Shown: piece by piece, positions 22,219-34,699 of the stretch
How the letters are laid out: every line of letters begins with the position of its first letter
Position numbering within the stretch: the stretch's first letter is position 1
Assembly: GCA_920105625.2 (NCBI GenBank)
Contig: OV050030.1
Location: 176,281,315-176,345,314, forward strand
Source of the DNA: Clusia tigrina
Taxonomy: Eukaryota > Arthropoda > Insecta > Diptera > Clusiidae
DNA length: 64,000 nucleotides
Direction: 5' to 3'
The notes under the pieces: model-generated
The model's input: the letters and a program-made list of their open reading frames with translations, nothing else
Told to the model about the DNA's origin: nothing
Databases searched by the model: none
Program-made: the position numbers and the translations under genes

Positions 22219-22806
22219 ATAGCCAAGCGGCCATAAAATCGCTGGAGGCAGTAAGACAATCGTCGAAAGCCGTGGTACAATGTCAGGTATTAAGTGAATT
22301 GTTAATGCCCTTAGCAACATGCCAACTGCTAATAGATAGATGTTAGGACAGGCAGGATGCTCGCCTTACAAGTGACAAACTTGCCCGGAATGGAATCGTG
22401 GCTGCACAAAACTCCTGCTGAAATTAAATAGGCAGGCTATTAAATATGTGATAGGGGTACAGACAGGTCAATGTTTGATTGGTAGACTTGAAAATACCAT
22501 TATGACTTCTGCAAGAGCTGTCAAGATGTCGAGGAAGAAGAATCAGGGAAATACCTCCTCTGTGGGTGCATGGCTCTATACAGAAAAATGTTTTGCATTC
22601 TTGGATTCGCATTTCTTGACAACATTTTTGAGGTTACCCAGATGAAGGTAACGAGAGCGGCTACTTTTATCAAATCCACAGGATGCTTTAAGGAGAATCC
22701 AGCGGTGTGGGGGAAAAGCTCGAGTGGCCACAATGGGCCTTGAATATGCCTCAATGAATCTTAGGGTAGCCATATAACCTAACCTAACCTAGCACATAAT
22801 GTTCTA

Positions 22807-24087
22807 TTGTAACGGTTCCGCCATCTAACGTTTTTTTTGTCAACTAGTGCTTATTTCGTGAATGGTAACACTTAGCTCATGTCTGATTTGACAGATAATT
22901 AGTTTTATCCTTCCGCTAAACGAATATGGTTGTGTATATGCTTGAACAACGCTGGGAAATATTGCGACATTGCTTTGAAAATCATGGTAATGTTGCAGAA
23001 TGTTTGGAAGAAGAGAAGCACCGTCAGCTCCGTATATTCGTTATCTTGTGAAAAAAGTGAAAGAAACTGGCATCCTCATCGATACACCAAAGCGTGAAAA
23101 GCCAAAAACAGTGCATGCACCCGAGAATATTGCTGCTGTGGCAGAAAGTGTGCGAGAAGCGCCATCAACATCAATTCACCGTCGTTCTCAACAATTGAAC
23201 ATTTCGGAGACATCATTGAGAAGAATTTTGCCTAAAGACCTTGGTATGACGCCATACAAAGTCCAATTGGTTCAGGAGTTGAAGCCAACTGACCATCCAA
23301 TGCGTTTTCGCCTCGCTAAGTGGGCCTGCGATCGACTTACAGAAGATGCCGATTTTGCCCAAAAAATCATCTTTTCAGATGAATCTCATTTTGATCTTGG
23401 CGGGTATGTAAACAAGCAAAATTGTCGCATTTGGGGCACAGAAAACCCGCACGCATACATTGAAAAGCCGATGCACCCAAAACGAGTCACTGTTTGGTGC
23501 GGATTTTGGTCCAGAGGCATAATTGGGCCATTTTTCTTCGAAAATGAGCAAGGAGGGGCCGTTACAGTCAATGGCGATCGTTATCGGGCCATGTTTAACG
23601 TATTTTTGTTCACAAAAATTGAAGAGGAGGATACTGGCAACATTTGGTTTCAACAGGACGGCGCTACGTGCCACACAGCCGAAGCTACACTCGATGTTTT
23701 GCGCCCTGTTTTTGAATATCGCATTATCAGCCGCGGAGCTGATGTCGTTTGGCCACCTCGGAGCTACGATTTGACACCGTTGGACTATTATTTGTGGGGT
23801 GCCCTCAAAGATAAGTGTTACGCCGACAAGCCAGAGACAATTGACGCTTTAAAGGACAATATTTGTGAAGCCATTGGTGAAATACGGCTGCACACAATCG
23901 ATAATGTGCTTAAAAATTGGACCGATCGTGTAGGCTACTGCATGTCCAGCCGAGGCAGCCATTTGAATGAAATTATTTTCCATTATTAGCCGGAAGGATT
24001 GTACTTTCAAATAAAAAAAGAAATTTGAGAAAATATCCAGTAGTAGAATTTTCAAAAAAAAAAAGTTATTTGGCGGACCCGTTACAA
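22807..24087 (+). mobile_element. DD41D mariner-like transposon (rosa-like) with TIRs
   Basis: Terminal inverted repeats begin TTGTAACGGTTCCGCCA on the left (22807) and end TGGCGGACCCGTTACAA on the right (24087). They extend about 33 bases with a few mismatches into T-rich/A-rich runs. Length is about 1.28 kb, usual for mariners. A TA precedes the left end but none follows the right, so the target-site duplication is decayed. Flanking sequence is LOA-like LINE on the left and Jockey LINE on the right. Confidence 0.8.
22927..23989 (+). pseudogene. DD41D mariner transposase
   Basis: The main frame (23000-23989, 329 codons) has the DNA-binding linker (ENIAAVAESVREAPSTSIHR), the first catalytic Asp in IIFSDESHFDL, the second in IWFQQDGATCHTA and the third in YDLTPLDYYLW. 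Counting residues gives 41 between the second and third Asp, the DD41D class described for rosa elements. The N-terminal helix-turn-helix is in another frame (MLEQRWEILRHCFENHGNVA, 22927-22995) and meets a stop, so an N-terminal deletion or frameshift has inactivated it. All three catalytic Asp are kept. It would excise and reinsert at TA sites. Confidence 0.85.
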
Positions 24088-24375
24088 GGCAGTGATCTAT
24101 CCAATTGGGGCGAACGGAGCTGAGCTGTGAGGAAAAGCTAGTTTATCGAATGACGAGCTGATACATCAAGTGCAATCGAAAATCTTGCGTGCTATCACGG
24201 GTGCGCCTTGGTTCATTAGAAATGCCGACATCCGTAAGGACCTCAACATTCCTCTTGTTAAAAGTCAGCTCACAGTGATTATGCTCAAACACAAAGAAAA
24301 ACATCGAGAGCACTCGAATCCATTAGCAAACAATCTACTTTGAATGAAAATAGCAACACGCCTCAAAAGATTGTA
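24088..24375 (+). pseudogene. Jockey-clade LINE ORF2 C-terminal fragment
   Basis: The frame reads QVQSKILRAITGAPWFIRNA, DIRKDLNIPLVK and EKHREHSNPLANNLL, the typical end of Jockey-type ORF2 after the RT thumb. It starts exactly at the right TIR of the mariner and has no RT core, so its left part is missing or displaced. Confidence 0.7.
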
Positions 24376-24950
24376 TTTATTAAATATTAATAAATAATTA
24401 TATTATATAACAATGAATTTAAATTGAATAAAAATCAAATGGAGAAAAAATTTTAATAAATTTAATACTAAGCCCAACCACTGCACTATGGGCAAAATAC
24501 CGATATTTTTGGCATTAATTGTAGTTTTAAAGCTAGACCTTTAAAATTTTGCGCGAATTTAACTAACACCAAAATGGAATTTTGGTTTTTATTTTTTTAT
24601 TTGGACCACGCCTTCTTCCGCCTACCCATTAAAACATTAGGTCAGGTTTTGGCATAAATTCGGCATGGGTGCACCTCGGCTTTTTTTATTTTCGTTATAT
24701 GAAATATATATCACTAGAAAGCTGTTTCAACAATCTGTAAGTTTGCATCTAAAAATATTTTATTTTATTAACCCATTAGGGGCCAGTACTAAAAAAACAA
24801 TTTCTTAACCTCACTTTTTGGAAAAACCACTTAAGTTAAATTTGTTTATTTTTTTGGTAGACTCAGATGATAGACAAGGCTTTTGTTAAGGTATAAAACT
24901 GCTCATTAACCCTTCAAAGACCGGAGATATTTAAATTAGGCTTACATTAC
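24376..24950. other. AT-rich unassigned stretch
   Basis: No coding frame and no clear element ends are visible. It contains short T-runs and the phrase AACCCATTAGGGGCCAGTAC. It could be LINE 3' UTR or another repeat. Confidence 0.3.
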
Positions 24951-24954
24951 AAAA

Positions 24955-25235
24955 ATTTATATCGCTATTCCACCGACGCAAGTAAACGTGTTGGTTTACC
25001 TTGATTATAGTATTAACTAAATTTAAAACTTATTTATTTATTAGATCACAATCGAGCGTGATTTTGTGAATTATGTTAATCCAGAGCAGATATCGTTTAC
25101 GTGAAACTACTATATTGTCGGTAAAATTTAATGTATCATATTTGGATGATGCTATAATTAATTTGTATATATTTGAGGAAGACGAAGCAATGGAATGAGT
25201 TTAGAAACATTTTTGTATAAGCTTTGATATATTTA
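24955..25235 (+). pseudogene. hAT transposase C-terminal fragment (plus copy)
   Basis: The frame reads IAIPPTQVNVLVYL at about 24962-25005. The following 230 bases, including GAGGAAGACGAAGCAATGGAATGAG, are the reverse complement of 13020-13230. Both are decayed copies of one hAT 3' region. It ends just before the LTR at 25277. Confidence 0.65.
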
Positions 25236-25276
25236 ATTAATATTAATATATTTCTGCATTTGTTGATGTACGTGAT

Positions 25277-25788
25277 TGTTAGTGTCCTCGGGGAGCGTCA
25301 TTTACTTTCTGTAACGGACGCGCGCGTTGCTGAAACCTAGCGAATACTCTTCAAAATAAACGCCAAGTTACCTCTTTCTAGACGAATCACAAGACAAGAC
25401 TCTTTTATTCTTCAAAACATAATTCTTATATACTATTTCCAAGTAAAATCTACAGTCTAAATACTGACCTTTCTGGTGTTCCAGTTTCGCACCTATTAAC
25501 TGGTGACAGTTGGTCAAGCCAACTGATCTACTCTACTGTAAAAGTGTCGACGGTGCATTCTAAATTCCAAATTCTTCGTCGATTCGATTGCGAAACTGTA
25601 ACACCCGAAAAGTTTACATAATAATTAATACATAGATTCTAGTTGTTTACAATATTCGCACCCTAAAAATATGTGCTTTTTTAAATCAATTAATTGTGTA
25701 AAGCTAACCACACCAAATGTGTACTGTCTGTTAGGAGTTTGTGCTATGAGTCAACTATGCGCAGGTAGCTTGATTCTAACTCACAACA
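25277..25788 (-). repeat. Family G LTR (copy A, 3' LTR)
   Basis: It starts TGTTAGTGTCCTCGG and ends AACTCACAACA (TG...CA termini), 512 bp. The core GACCTTTCTGGTGTTCCAGTT and AGCCAACTGA text is shared with the LTRs at 33834, 44753, 48370 and 56262. It is closest by eye to the LTR at 48370 in the part nearest the polypurine tract. Confidence 0.9.
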
Positions 25789-25803
25789 TCCCTCCCCTCT
25801 TTC
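25789..25803 (-). promoter_or_regulatory. Polypurine tract, copy A
   Basis: TCCCTCCCCTCTTTC on the plus strand is AGGGGAGGGA-type purine on the element strand and directly abuts the LTR. It would prime plus-strand DNA synthesis. The same tract follows the LTR at 34340 and, degraded, at 48896. Confidence 0.85.
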
Positions 25804-27510
25804 TAAAAAAAGTTAGTACAACTAACTTCTTATGAATCTCTACAATATTTGGTTTTTTTTTCTCCGCACTTTAAACAATCTGTGCATTTTCTTAAACCTA
25901 TAGTACATATACTTTGTTTTATTTTTTTTCTTTTAAATCGCCTTATTTGGGGGCTATCATTGTTTTTCTTTTTTTCTTTTTGTATTCTTTTCTTTTTAAT
26001 ATTTTTTTTTGTGTTTCCTGTTGTAGTCTTTTCTTTATTATATTTTTGTTCTTTTATGTCTATCTATTTATTTTTTTATGGTTTGGTCCTTCATTGACTC
26101 TTTTTTCACTGGCGTATATACAAAAATCTATATAAATTATACTAGCGATAACACAATTTTAACCTATACCTAAAATCTTACATTATACTTCGACCTCTGC
26201 TACCTGCTGGTTCGGTTGACGACCGTCGTTGTTGGATTGAAGTCCCTCGATGAACTCCGCATACCCCTCCCTTCTTTCTGGACTGATACATATGATATTC
26301 TAGCCCTAAAACTTCGCTTGTAGTGGCCTTCTTCTTTTGATTTATATAGCGTGCCCCAACGGGTGTAGGTGATACTGCCTCTGCTTATAGTATTCAGCGT
26401 GTAAAATACATTTGATATACATGAGATATTACAATACGCCTCCACTATTTACTTTGCAGCAATGCGTTTTATGGTGGAAGTGTTTCTCTTGAGCTTTCTC
26501 ATAATGGAATTTGACTTCGTTGAGATACACGTTTAATGACGCAATTTGCGTACTCAGATCAGATACCAGTCTCTGTGTCTTCTTCTAGTAAATCAGTTTC
26601 ATAAGCGAATAATATTTCTTATGTTTATTTATCCTCTGGATTGAACATATACTTTAATGAAGCAATTGACTTCCGTAAGACAAATTTCCTCTGCTTATTA
26701 TATTTGGTGGTGGTTTCAGTCACCCTCCTTAAGCATTTGCCCATCTTCAACTTATTCAAAATCGATTCTGTTAAGATTGTGATACACTGGGTGGACATTG
26801 TAACGTAAGACTGTCCAATGCAAAATATGACTCCGCAAGGAAACTTGTATATTTTTTCGTTCCTTGTCAGTAAACCCATCCACAACGTGCTCAAATACTG
26901 CGGCCATATGCTGTTTCGAGAAATATTTAATCATTTGGTCCCTTAATCGGATATACGCTGTTTCTGGAACTTCCTGCTTCGATTCACATCACCATCAGAG
27001 CTTATAATCATTTTCTTAATTTTCTAGCTAGGATGATGGATATTTTTCTATGTTTAAGTTTAGTAGAACATTTCATAAGTTAATTTAGTAAATCAATTTC
27101 AAAATGATGTAATATTTAAATAAATATACTATATACTCGTATACTATATATACTCTTGGGTAATATTCTTCTATTTAGTATAATTTGTGTTTTCTTTTGA
27201 ATATTACATTTATTTCATTATAAATTTAGATTTTAAATAATTAATTTCTGTAACTCTAATTATTTTCTTAACTACTTTTGTTTTTAATTTAAACTTTTAC
27301 ACAGATTATAATTTTTCAAATTATTACTTTTCTTAATGCGAGTATATTATGCATATTTAATATGCAATATTCTGTACTTATTTTAGGAAATTTGTAAGAA
27401 CCAAAATTCCTTTAGAATAAAAATATAATTTCTTTTAATTCATTGGTTTCTTTTCATTACTTTTTTTTGTTTAAATATTTCAGAATTTCTTTCATATCAT
27501 TTTTCTATTA
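25804..27510 (-). other. Family G 3' region, copy A
   Basis: A T-rich stretch (25850-26100) is shared with copies B and D. The phrase AAGTCCCTCGATGAACTC...CCCTCCCTTCTTTCTGGAC at 26240-26282 recurs at 49316-49360. Minus frames at 26625-26934 read HMAAVFEHVVDGFTDKERKN, SLRSHILHWTVLRYN and MGLLTRNEKIYKFPCGVIFC, which look like a decayed protein in two frames. It sits where an env-like ORF lies in copy B but I see no similarity to it. Otherwise no gene. Confidence 0.4.
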
Positions 27511-28024
27511 CCCTACGTCTCCACGGGCAATTTTTGATGGCATAACATCTGTCAAATTCGATTGCAAATGTTGGCAATATTTTAATGGTGGGCATTGCGA
27601 TGTTATGCCATCGTCATTTTGAAAATGTCGTTAAGCAATCTAGTTGGCTGTGCCCGCGCTTGAAATTTTTTTTTATTTATACGATGAAGAGGAAAAATAA
27701 GAAAACCGCAATTGCGGGTGAATCCTTTTTTACAAAGAATGCAAATGCACAGTCTCCATTCATTTTAGCGTTTTTATTAATTTAATAGATGCGGTAAAAC
27801 GAAACTGTCCGACGATGCTTCCACTGTGAGCATCACGAAAAAATGAAAAACGGCTGTCAAACACGCAAAATGACAACTGATTGCAACACAGCACGTTGGC
27901 AATTTATGGCATAAAATATTTCATAACATAAATTGTCAACTTGAAGCAATTTGGAGTCTCCATTGACAATTTGCTTGAAATTGCCAATGGCATACCATCA
28001 AAAATTACCCGTGGAGACGTAGGG
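27511..28024. mobile_element. MITE, PIF/Harbinger-like, with TTA target duplication
   Basis: CCCTACGTCTCCACGGGCAA opens the left end and TACCCGTGGAGACGTAGGG closes the right. About 31 bases of inverted repeat continue through TTTTTGATGG / CCATCAAAAA. TTA occurs on both sides (27508-27510 and 28025-28027), the 3-bp duplication expected of PIF/Harbinger elements. The 514-bp interior has no transposase; the 66-codon frame at 27585 is not convincing. It interrupts the 3' region of copy A. Confidence 0.85.
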
Positions 28025-28442
28025 TTATATAATATCTTTATAAATTTTTCAATTCTGAGCAAATTTATTTGCCCTCTGACATAAACAAGAATATTTAAGA
28101 TAAACCCGTTTTTGTGAAAACATTGTCCAAGGCATGACTCAATTTTTCATTGCATCTAATCATTCTTAAATTTACTCCTAGCCTAGTATATATATATATA
28201 TCCATAAACAAGTGTATTTTCCTACACTCTGCAACTCGCTCGTATATGGCTACATAAATACATTCTAGGCACTTTCAATTGTTTATAATTAATTGCTTCA
28301 GTTATTACCTAATGTTGTAATTTTAAGCTAAATATATTTTTCTAATTGACATACATATACAAACATATATACATTTCAATTCCCCACACGCTAATTTCTC
28401 AAGCGATAAACAGAAAAATCTATGTACATATATCTACATGTA

Positions 28443-28892
<450 letters not shown>

Positions 28893-30135
28893 TGATGAAA
28901 GCCGCTACCAAAAAAAAATGTAATAAATTTTTTTTTATTTAATGAATCTGGTTTTTTTTTATTTTGCAGATTGATTGTTAGATTTATCAAAAATGGATAA
29001 CTGGGACACTGAAACAAGAATTTGGATTGTCCGCCGCAATCACGCACTGGAGTCCGTAGTTGCGGTTCAAAGGGAGTATAGGCGCACGTTTGGCGGCAAT
29101 CCACCGAGCAGATGGACCATAATGAGATTTGTAAACAATTTTGCCGAGCATGGGACAGTCAACAGAAGACCTTACCATCGAAACTCTTCAGTTCGGACGG
29201 AGGAAACAATCGCTGCAGTAGCTGCTGCCATACAAAATAATCCAAGAGTTTCGACAAGAAGCTTATCTGCTCAAATGGGTATAAGCAGACAGTCATTGCA
29301 GTCAATTATGCATAAAGATTTTGACTTATTCCCATATAAAATTCAAATGGCCAACAAATTGAACGCAGCAGACTTCCCGATTCGCTTGGAATTTTGCCAG
29401 AAGATGCACAAATGATTGAAGAGGACGGAAACATGATCAACTGTCTTTTTATGTCTGACGAGGCCCATTTCGATTTAAACGGCAACATAAAGAAACAAAA
29501 TTGTCGAATATGGAGTGCTTCCAACCCACAGATACTCCATGAGACGGAATTACATCCACTTCGTGTTACAGTGTGGTGTGTAGTTTCATCACGCTGCATT
29601 GTCGGGCCCTACTTCTTTGAAGAAAACGGTCACACCGTTACGGTTACTGGAGGCCGTTACTTGGCCATGTTGAGAGACTTTTTCTATCCAGAATTACGCC
29701 GAATGAGAATTGCTTTCAACTCAGTGTGGTTTCAGCAAGATGGTGCAACTCCTCACATAGCCCGGCCTGTTATGACAGAATTGCGACGAAAATTTCCCAA
29801 TAAGCTGATATCCAGAAACTCCACATTCCGTTGGCCCCCAGGTCGCCGGACCTTACTGCACCTGACTTTTTCTTGTGGGGTTATTGCACACAGGAAGTCT
29901 ACAAAGCAAAACCAACAAATTTGAACGAACTAAAGCAATCCATTCGAGAAACAATTGCGGCTATTCCTGTCTCAACTCTCCAAGCAGTAATGAATAACTT
30001 TTTGGTAAGATGCCGCACATGCATCAACGAGCAGGGGGGCATTTAAATTCCATTATTTTTAAAACTAATTAAGTTATATTTAATAAAATTGAATGAGCTT
30101 TAACATTAATAAAAGAAAAATGAATAGTTAGTTTT
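28893..30135 (+). mobile_element. Second DD41D mariner-like element
   Basis: This transposase-bearing insertion replaces a short stretch of the family G 3' region, which resumes at about 30135 (TTACCCACGACT, compare 37162). I could not define clean terminal inverted repeats. The coding part occupies 28993-30046. It is only distantly related to the mariner at 22807. Confidence 0.6.
28993..30046 (+). pseudogene. DD41D mariner transposase with DUF4817-type helix-turn-helix
   Basis: The N-terminal frame (ATG at 28993 to 29415) contains ETRIWIVRRNHALESVVAVQ and NPPSRWTIMRFVNNFAEHGT, the helix-turn-helix seen in DUF4817-type proteins, then the linker ETIAAVAAAIQNNPRVSTRS. A frameshift near 29396 leads to MSDEAHFDLNG (first Asp) and VWFQQDGATPHIA (second Asp). 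A second shift near 29840 leads to SPDLTAPDFFLWGY (third Asp). The spacing between second and third Asp counts to 41. All catalytic Asp are retained but two frameshifts make it non-functional. Confidence 0.85.
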
Positions 30136-30479
30136 ATATTACTTACCCACGACTCTCTTCTGATTTTTTGTTGAATTATTATTGAATATTTTAAAAACAA
30201 TATTTTTCCCTACTGCGCTTCATTCGGCTATAGTGCCTACTGAGAATATTTATATTATGTAAATTTTTACTCGCCCGAGTTTAATTGGCATGCTCCTGCT
30301 GACATTGACTTTGTAAGTCGGAACCTTGCTATTTGATATACATACGTACGCAATATCAGTTTGTTATGTTGTTTTCCTTGTGTTTACACTGGTAAAACAC
30401 GGTTAATACATGTCCTTAATTGTGTGGTCTCATGTGGAAAAATTTTAATAAATTATTGTGTAGCTTTTTATGCTTGCCC
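30136..30479 (-). other. Family G 3' region downstream of pol, copy A
   Basis: Non-coding sequence, alignable with 37160-37500 of copy B (CCTACTGC...TTCATTCGGCNATAGTG, CTCGCCCGAGTTTAA). Nothing else seen. Confidence 0.6.
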
Positions 30480-31610
30480 TTAATTATTACGACTGTTGTA
30501 ACTGGGCTGCGGATCTCTGCTACTACATACGGACCTATCCAAAACAGGTGAGAATTTGTTTCTCCTCGCCTGATTCTTCATGAGTACTTGGTCACCCACA
30601 TGAAAGACTACTGGGTTTAGTACCTTGTTGTAGGCTTCTCTGGCTACCCGTTTAGCACAATCTTGGTTTTCTCTAACCAACTCGTGCGCTCGCTGTAGCT
30701 GATACTTTTGCACTTTATTTGGGTCATGAGCATTCTATACTGGCGCACATTTGCGGTTCAAATTTGCTGGTATGTTGAAACAAATCCGTAGTGTTCTAAA
30801 CGGAGTTTGCTTCGTTGATACATGCACAGTATTGTTGTGTACATGCATTGCAGTGGTCAACCATTGAACCCAATTCGAGCCGTCTTCCTTGGCAAAACTG
30901 CGCAAGTACTCAGCCAGAGGTCGAAGACTATGTTCCAATGAGCCATGCGCTTGTGGATGATATATGGTGTTATGTGCAATTTCTTGATTCCCAGCATTTT
31001 ACACGTTTCTGAGAATAGTTTCGTACCATTGTTGGTTATCAAAACCTTTGCTATGTTATACAGTGTCACAATTTCGTCAATCAATGCCTTGGCTACGGTA
31101 CTTGCTTCAGCATCGGGTATAGCCACGTACGCCATATACTTTGAGGAAACATCTTGGAACGTCAAGATGTGCTTATTTCCCAAAACTGTCTCAGGTAAAA
31201 TACCTACAATATCCATGTGAACTTTATCAAATGATGGTTTCGGTGTGTCAGTTAACACCATTGGCATCTTTGTTAGCCTTGAACTCTTGTTGGCCTGACA
31301 TTTTGACAACTCTTTATATACTTTTTTATGTCTCGGAGCATACCTTTCCATCCGTTTACTCGCCTAATTCTGTCATGGGTTTTCCAGAATCCCTGGTATC
31401 CACCTAGAGGCGAATCATGGAAGCCCTTTAACACTGCCTGGATATCTTTTTCATCCTCCAGCCATTGCACACTACTGGCTGTTTGTTTATTGGCATCGTC
31501 ACCCGCGTCGCTAACATTTCATGTTGCATCAATTTTATCCCCTTGAATTCTCCCGGCCTTCTCCTTCTCTGACATTGCTTTGGCCCTCGTTTGGACTACT
31601 GATACCTTCA
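30480..31610 (-). pseudogene. Family G pol: integrase, copy A
   Basis: Frames carry the integrase zinc-domain region AVLKGFHDSPLGGYQGFWKT with IKSCQN (the second Cys of the CxxC pair is lost), HMDIVGILPETV (first catalytic Asp), VLITNNGTKLF (the expected TDNG is TNNG), and C-terminal VREAYNKVLNPVVFHVGDQV / VLMKNQARRNKFSPV (GPY/F-like). The gene is cut off at about 31610 upstream of the zinc domain. Stops and shifts are present throughout. Confidence 0.85.
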
Positions 31611-31611
31611 T

Positions 31612-33600
31612 TATAAATAAATACATTATAAGTAAAAACAAGCACTTAATACATATATCAATTATAAAATCTTTTCATATGGAAAATCAGGTATTGCAAT
31701 GTTAGTTAAAAACAACGTTAATGTTTACAACAGTTAAATATCCTACTATTTCTATCAATAACAATAAAAGGTAAAACGGATCATATTTTCAACAAAGGCC
31801 ACCACCCTATCGCTGGTGATTTTAATTCTCAACATACAATTTGGGAATCTGCTCCAACATCACGTAGTGGAGTAATTACATTACTTAGTACGAGGAACAC
31901 TCTAACAGCAATAGATCCTTAACATGGGTGGACCTGGCTCCAACTCTCACCTGGACATGCCATAATGACTGTATACGATCATCAAACATTAACAAGAAGG
32001 CAGCAATAATGAAAAATATTATAATAAAAGCAGCAAATGAGTCAATTGCAATCAGCAAAAAAAAAAAAGAGCGTAATAGTCCAGTTTGGTCCAATTCTGA
32101 TATTGCTAAATGGATTCGAGAAAAAACAAAGCCTGGAAGCGATACTGGAGAGTAAGAAGTCAACAAGCCTGCATCAACTACAGAATAATATGTGCCATAG
32201 TTATGAGGGAATCAAAAAAGTCAAAGTACAACTTGGACAAATTTTTTAAAGACCTTGAACGCAATGATAGATATTAAGATTCTGTGGAATAAGGTGAAAA
32301 ATAAAAGGACTGCTAGAGTCTCAAATTTTCCAACAATATTTCTTCAAAATAATGTCATAACTCACCCCAAGGATATTGCTGATATATTTGCAAAATTTTG
32401 GAGCTCCATCAGTTCTAATGACTCCTTTAATCGTGTTCTAATTACTAAGAAACTAGCAATAGACATTGAATTATGGCCTGTAAAGTGTAACCATAAAAAT
32501 CACTCTTTCTGAGCTTAATTCCATTATTCACAGTTGTAAAGGTACCACTCCGTGCGCAGATAAGACACACATATTCTATGATTAATAATGCATCTATTAA
32601 GTTAAAGATTCGGCTATGCAAACTCTACAGGAATATTATTGTAACAGGTATTCTTCCGCATGCCTGGAAAAAAGCTGTTTATCGCCTATACTTAAACCTG
32701 GATAAAATCCGAATCTGCTTGAAGGATACCGTCGCATATCGTTGCTGCCAGTACTATCAAAAACTTTAGAAAAAATAATTTCAAATCGTGTATTGACATA
32801 TTCAAAAGAAAAACTATTACCTGAACAGCATGCATTTTTACCACATTAAGGTGGAGACACCTTATGTCATCAATTAGAATCCCAGCTTAAAGAAAATTTT
32901 AAGAACAAAACCCATAGTGTGTAATATCTATTTTTGTGATCAAGGAGCTTCATGAATGGGGTATACCAAAAAAATCCTTTAAGTTATTCTATCATTTCTT
33001 ACCACATTACTAGAAGGATTGATTGACATCTGTCACAAAAAATATCCGCTTGAAAACGGCATCCCACAAGGGTCACCCCTGTCTGTAATTCTTTACAACA
33101 TTTACGCAAATTCACTGGTTAAAGCGCTAAAAGATTGCAAGGCGATCGATATTTTTGGTATTTATGCTGATAACATTTTTGCAATAGTTTCTGGTACAAA
33201 CACTGAAGTAACGGACAACCTTCGGACCTTTCATAGAAAAATAAACTAATGGGCAATAAGCACAGAATTAATGTGAGAGGTGAGCAAATTCCATTCTTGG
33301 AATGATTTTTACAAAATCACTTTTATGGAATGACCTTACAAAATATCTAGTTAGCAAGTTAAGTAAAATCAATAATCCTTTAAAAGTGATCTGTTCCAGA
33401 AAAAAAGAATTGATACGGCGATTGGAATTTGTAGAGCTCTAACATCTGGTATAATTATGCATTGCATAACAGTCTATGGTTGGACTACGGTAACCAATAT
33501 AAGAAAATTGGACACAGCTCAGTAGCTAAACAATGTATGTTCTGGCGCAAAACGAGTGAATTTTCTTATGAAGGTCCAAATTCTTCATAATAACCGTTAC
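31612..33600 (+). pseudogene. I-clade LINE remnant: endonuclease and RT
   Basis: The text GHHPIAGDFNSQHTIWES (endonuclease) is at 31795-31850, then a linker (NESIAISKKKKERNSPVWSN), RT fragments VSNFPTIFLQNNVITHPKDI and DIFAKFWSSISSND, then NGIPQGSPLSVILYNIY (motif B, 33055-33105) and GIYADNIFAIVSG. The catalytic YADD therefore reads YADN. It belongs to the I-element group but differs from the copy at 16689. No poly-A end was identified; coding resemblance fades near 33600. Confidence 0.75.
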
Positions 33601-33833
33601 ATTTATTATTCGAAAGCTTTTAGAAAGTCGAAAGCTTTTAGAGACGCCATCTGGTGGTGGGTTTTTTGTTGAAAGCTTTTGTGGAAAGCTGTGTTTTGAT
33701 TTGTGTCTTTGCTAGAAGGAAAAGTTCAAAAGAATTGAAATTTCCTCATACCCCCTGTGTCTGCTTTTGATCAGCACAAGTTTCTTATAAGCTAAAAGTT
33801 CAACTCAGTATTTCCTCATACCGCCCCCCCCCC
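33601..33833. other. Short unassigned spacer before LTR
   Basis: It contains (G/C)GAAAGCTTTT-type repeats at about 33610, 33628 and 33671, two CCTCATACC(C/G)CCC phrases, and a run of ten C immediately before the LTR at 33834. That C-run is the low-side flank of the LTR. Confidence 0.6.
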
Positions 33834-34340
33834 TGTTAGGCTCTTGCGTCCTTGTTTGACGGGGGACGTCGTTCTGCTGCGCGCGTGTATCTGAAAAACC
33901 TAAATCACTCTTTGTAAGGAATCACTACATTACACTTTTAGTTTTAAAATCACCAGCGTTTATTTCTTAGAATACTAACTCTTATATATTATTTGCAATT
34001 CACAATTACAATACAAAAACTGACCTTTCTGGTGTTCCAGTTTCGCACCTGATAATTGGTGTCAGTTGGTCAAGCCAACTGACCTACGCCAATCTGAAAT
34101 GTTGATGGTGCATTCTAACTTTGAATGCCCTTCGGTGGCTCGACTGCAAAACTGTAGCACCCTAAAAGTTTACATAATAAATATTACATAGGTAATATTA
34201 ATTCTAAATACTCGCACCCTAAAAATATATGCTTTCTTATGTAACTTTAACACATGCTAATCACACAGAATGTGTGGTATCTGTTAGGAGTCGATGCTGT
34301 GAGACACTACGCGCAGGCTGCTTGATTCTAGCTCATAACA
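33834..34340 (-). repeat. Family G LTR (copy B, 3' LTR)
   Basis: 507 bp from TGTTAGGCTC to GCTCATAACA. It is nearly identical to the LTR at 56262-56769 (for example ACGGGGGACGTCGTTCTGCT in both) and much less like its own partner at 44753. Confidence 0.9.
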
Positions 34341-34356
34341 TCCCTCCCCTCTTTCT
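34341..34356 (-). promoter_or_regulatory. Polypurine tract, copy B
   Basis: TCCCTCCCCTCTTTCT (plus strand) abuts the LTR and is purine-only on the element strand. Same tract as at 25789. Confidence 0.85.
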
Positions 34357-34699
34357 AAAAGAAGTTAGTGCAACTAACTTCTAATGAATCTTACAGTATT
34401 TTTCTCTTTTCTGCACTTTAAACAATCTGTGCATTTTCTTAATCCTATAGTACATATGTATAGTTTTTCTTTTTTCAAATTCGCCTTATTTGGGTTCAAT
34501 TGTTGTATTCTGTTCTTTTTACTTTTGTGTGCTTTCTTTTTCCTCTTTTGTTTTATTTTGTTATTTTCTTTCAATTTTTTTTCTTCTTTTTTTTCCTTTT
34601 GTTTTATTTTGTTCTTTTATTTCCATCATTTCTTTTTATATTCCCCTTTTTATATTTGGTCTTTCATCGACTCTTTTCTCACTGGCGTATATACAATTT

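Noticed and set aside
22774..22792. TAACCTAACCTAACCTAG looks like a telomeric repeat
   Set aside because: Only about three units, at the 3' end of a LINE; more likely the LINE's own tail repeat. Flies generally lack such telomeres.
25849..26135. Hydrophobic Phe/Leu-rich open frames (also 34384-34790, 49046-49276)
   Set aside because: They are the T-rich 3' region of family G read on the strand opposite the element; the frames are not conserved between copies.
28972..28992. TTTTATTTTGCAG-like splice acceptor before the second mariner ORF
   Set aside because: Mariner transposase genes are intronless as a rule, and no donor site was found; a chance match in a T-rich stretch.
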